Shown here: piece after piece, positions 63,151 through 64,000 of the stretch | How positions within the stretch are numbered: position 1 is the first letter of the stretch | Layout of the letters: each line of letters starts with the position of its first letter | Source: Hymenobacter psychrotolerans DSM 18569 | GTDB taxonomy: Bacteria > Bacteroidota > Bacteroidia > Cytophagales > Hymenobacteraceae | Direction of reading: 5' to 3' | DNA length: 64,000 bases | NCBI RefSeq assembly: GCF_900142395.1 | Contig: NZ_FRAS01000008.1 | Coordinates: forward strand, 62,001 to 126,000 | Program-made: the position numbers and the translations under genes | The notes under the pieces: model-generated | What the model was told of the DNA's origin: nothing | The model's input: only the letters and a program-made list of their open reading frames with translations | Database searches by the model: none

Positions 63151-64000
63151 ATGCGAAACACCTACTTGCTTATGAGGCTGGCTTTGGTTGTAAGCTGGCT
63201 CCTGGTCTGTACTCTGCCGGGCCGGCCGGCACTTGCCCAGCCCGGCGCTACCCGCCAGGCCTACACGCTGCAGGGGCGCGTCACGGATGAGCGGGGGCAG
63301 GGCCTGCCCGGCACCACGGTGCTGCTCAGCGGCACCACGCTCGGCACGGCTACCAACACCGATGGCGCCTATACGCTGCCCGTACAGGTAGCGCCCGGCA
63401 GCTACACGCTCACGTTTTCCACCATCGGCTACCGCACCCAGACACGCCCGCTCACGCTGGCCGGCAGCCCCACCGTCACCACCGACGCCTCCCTCTCGGA
63501 AGCCCGCCAGGCCCTGGATGATGTTGTGATTATCGGCTCCACTATCAGCGTAAACAAGCGCGAGCTGGGCAATTCCATCAGTACCGTAACGGCCCGCGAC
63601 CTGGAGCAGGCCGGTACCGGCGGCGCCCTCAACGCGCTGCAGGGCAAGCTGCCCGGCGCCCAGATTGTGCAGAACTCCGGCGACCCGTCCGGCTCTATGT
63701 CGGTGCGGCTGCGCGGCATCCACTCGCTGCGGGGCTCCTCCGACCCGTTATATGTCATTGATGGTGTGATTGTGAGCAACAACAGCACCAACGTGTCGCA
63801 GCTGGCGGCCGGGCCGGATATCGGTTCGGTGAACCCCGGCCAGAACCGCCTCTCCGATATAAACCCCAACGACATTGCCAGTATCAACGTCATCAACGGC
63901 GCGGCGGCGGCGGCTCAGTATGGCTCACGGGCCAGCAACGGCGTGGTGCTCATCACGACCAAGCGGGGGCAGGCCGGCGCAGCGCGGGTATCGGCGTACA
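63151..64000 (+). CDS. SusC/RagA-type TonB-dependent receptor (partial, 3' end outside)
   Basis: The frame opens at ATG 63151 and runs to the window edge, 283 codons. It has a signal peptide (MRLALVVSWLLVCTLPGRPA), the carboxypeptidase-like domain (YTLQGRVTDERGQGLPGTTV), the plug domain with VVIIGSTISVNKRELGNSIS, GKLPGAQIVQNSGDPSGSMS, DPLYVIDGVIVSNNSTN and the TonB-plug end ASNGVVLITTKRGQAGAARV. It is a different protein from the receptor at 57443-60583. The substrate is unknown; the neighbour NagB-LmbE suggests amino sugars as one possibility. Confidence 0.94.
   Translation, partial: MRNTYLLMRLALVVSWLLVCTLPGRPALAQPGATRQAYTLQGRVTDERGQGLPGTTVLLSGTTLGTATNTDGAYTLPVQVAPGSYTLTFSTIGYRTQTRPLTLAGSPTVTTDASLSEARQALDDVVIIGSTISVNKRELGNSISTVTARDLEQAGTGGALNALQGKLPGAQIVQNSGDPSGSMSVRLRGIHSLRGSSDPLYVIDGVIVSNNSTNVSQLAAGPDIGSVNPGQNRLSDINPNDIASINVINGAAAAAQYGSRASNGVVLITTKRGQAGAARVSAY

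Overview
The window looks like chromosomal DNA from a GC-rich member of the Bacteroidota, most likely Hymenobacter or a close relative (Cytophagales). Sequence support: two SusC-type TonB-dependent receptors, a SusD-like lipoprotein, type IX secretion (T9SS) C-terminal sorting domains on two secreted proteins, lipoproteins with charged residues after the lipid-carrying cysteine, candidate -7 elements of the TAnnTTTG type, few Shine-Dalgarno sites, and many long intergenic hairpin repeats. The genus is inferred from this combination, not from a database match. I saw no rRNA, tRNA, CRISPR array, transposase or integrase.

Layout. 0-5.3 kb: end of an unidentified gene, a DUF6438 lipoprotein, the membrane insertase YidC and CTP synthase. 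5.5-7.7 kb: an AT-rich HEAT-repeat gene that looks acquired, ending in a long palindrome, then two small GC-rich genes of unknown function. 7.9-14.5 kb: a Gfo/Idh/MocA-type lipoprotein, a DacB-like peptidase, a decayed phage-tail-fibre-like 3' end, a PAS histidine kinase with an adjacent single-domain response regulator, and a small lipoprotein. 14.5-23.5 kb: a phosphatase-SerA fusion, a frameshifted T9SS adhesin-like gene, DUF421, GNAT, YaeR-like VOC protein, aldo/keto reductase, class D beta-lactamase and a D-aminoacylase-like amidohydrolase. 23.6-39.6 kb: glycan enzymes (two GH13 paralogs, two GH31 enzymes, a branching enzyme and half of a GT-B glycosyltransferase) interleaved with gamma-glutamyltransferase and a DUF1905/YdeI pair, one copy of which carries an in-frame TGA. 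39.7-54.3 kb: envelope and unknown proteins, including an alpha/beta hydrolase that seems to lack its nucleophile, a lower-GC lipoprotein/barrel pair whose first gene is frameshifted at a G9 tract, a rhomboid protease, an FkbM methyltransferase, a GHL10-type glycosylhydrolase and a Fur-family regulator. 54.5-64 kb: a SusC-SusD-lipoprotein operon, a NagB-LmbE fusion, and the start of a second SusC-type receptor running off the window.

How the genes fit together. The 23.6-39.6 kb block could take up and remodel alpha-glucans, with a lipoprotein amylase and a secreted GH31 outside the cytoplasm, and a second amylase, the second GH31 and the branching enzyme inside. It lacks SusCD and so is not a classical polysaccharide utilisation locus. 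The 54.5-64 kb block resembles a nutrient-import locus flanking an amino-sugar catabolic enzyme. Beta-lactamase, DacB-like peptidase, D-aminoacylase and YidC are ordinary envelope functions.

The least explained features are the families of intergenic hairpins, one set nested inside another and several sharing GAACGTCAT-type ends, and several broken or altered coding sequences: a TGA interruption, a G9 frameshift, a T9SS frameshift, a serine-less hydrolase and a half glycosyltransferase.
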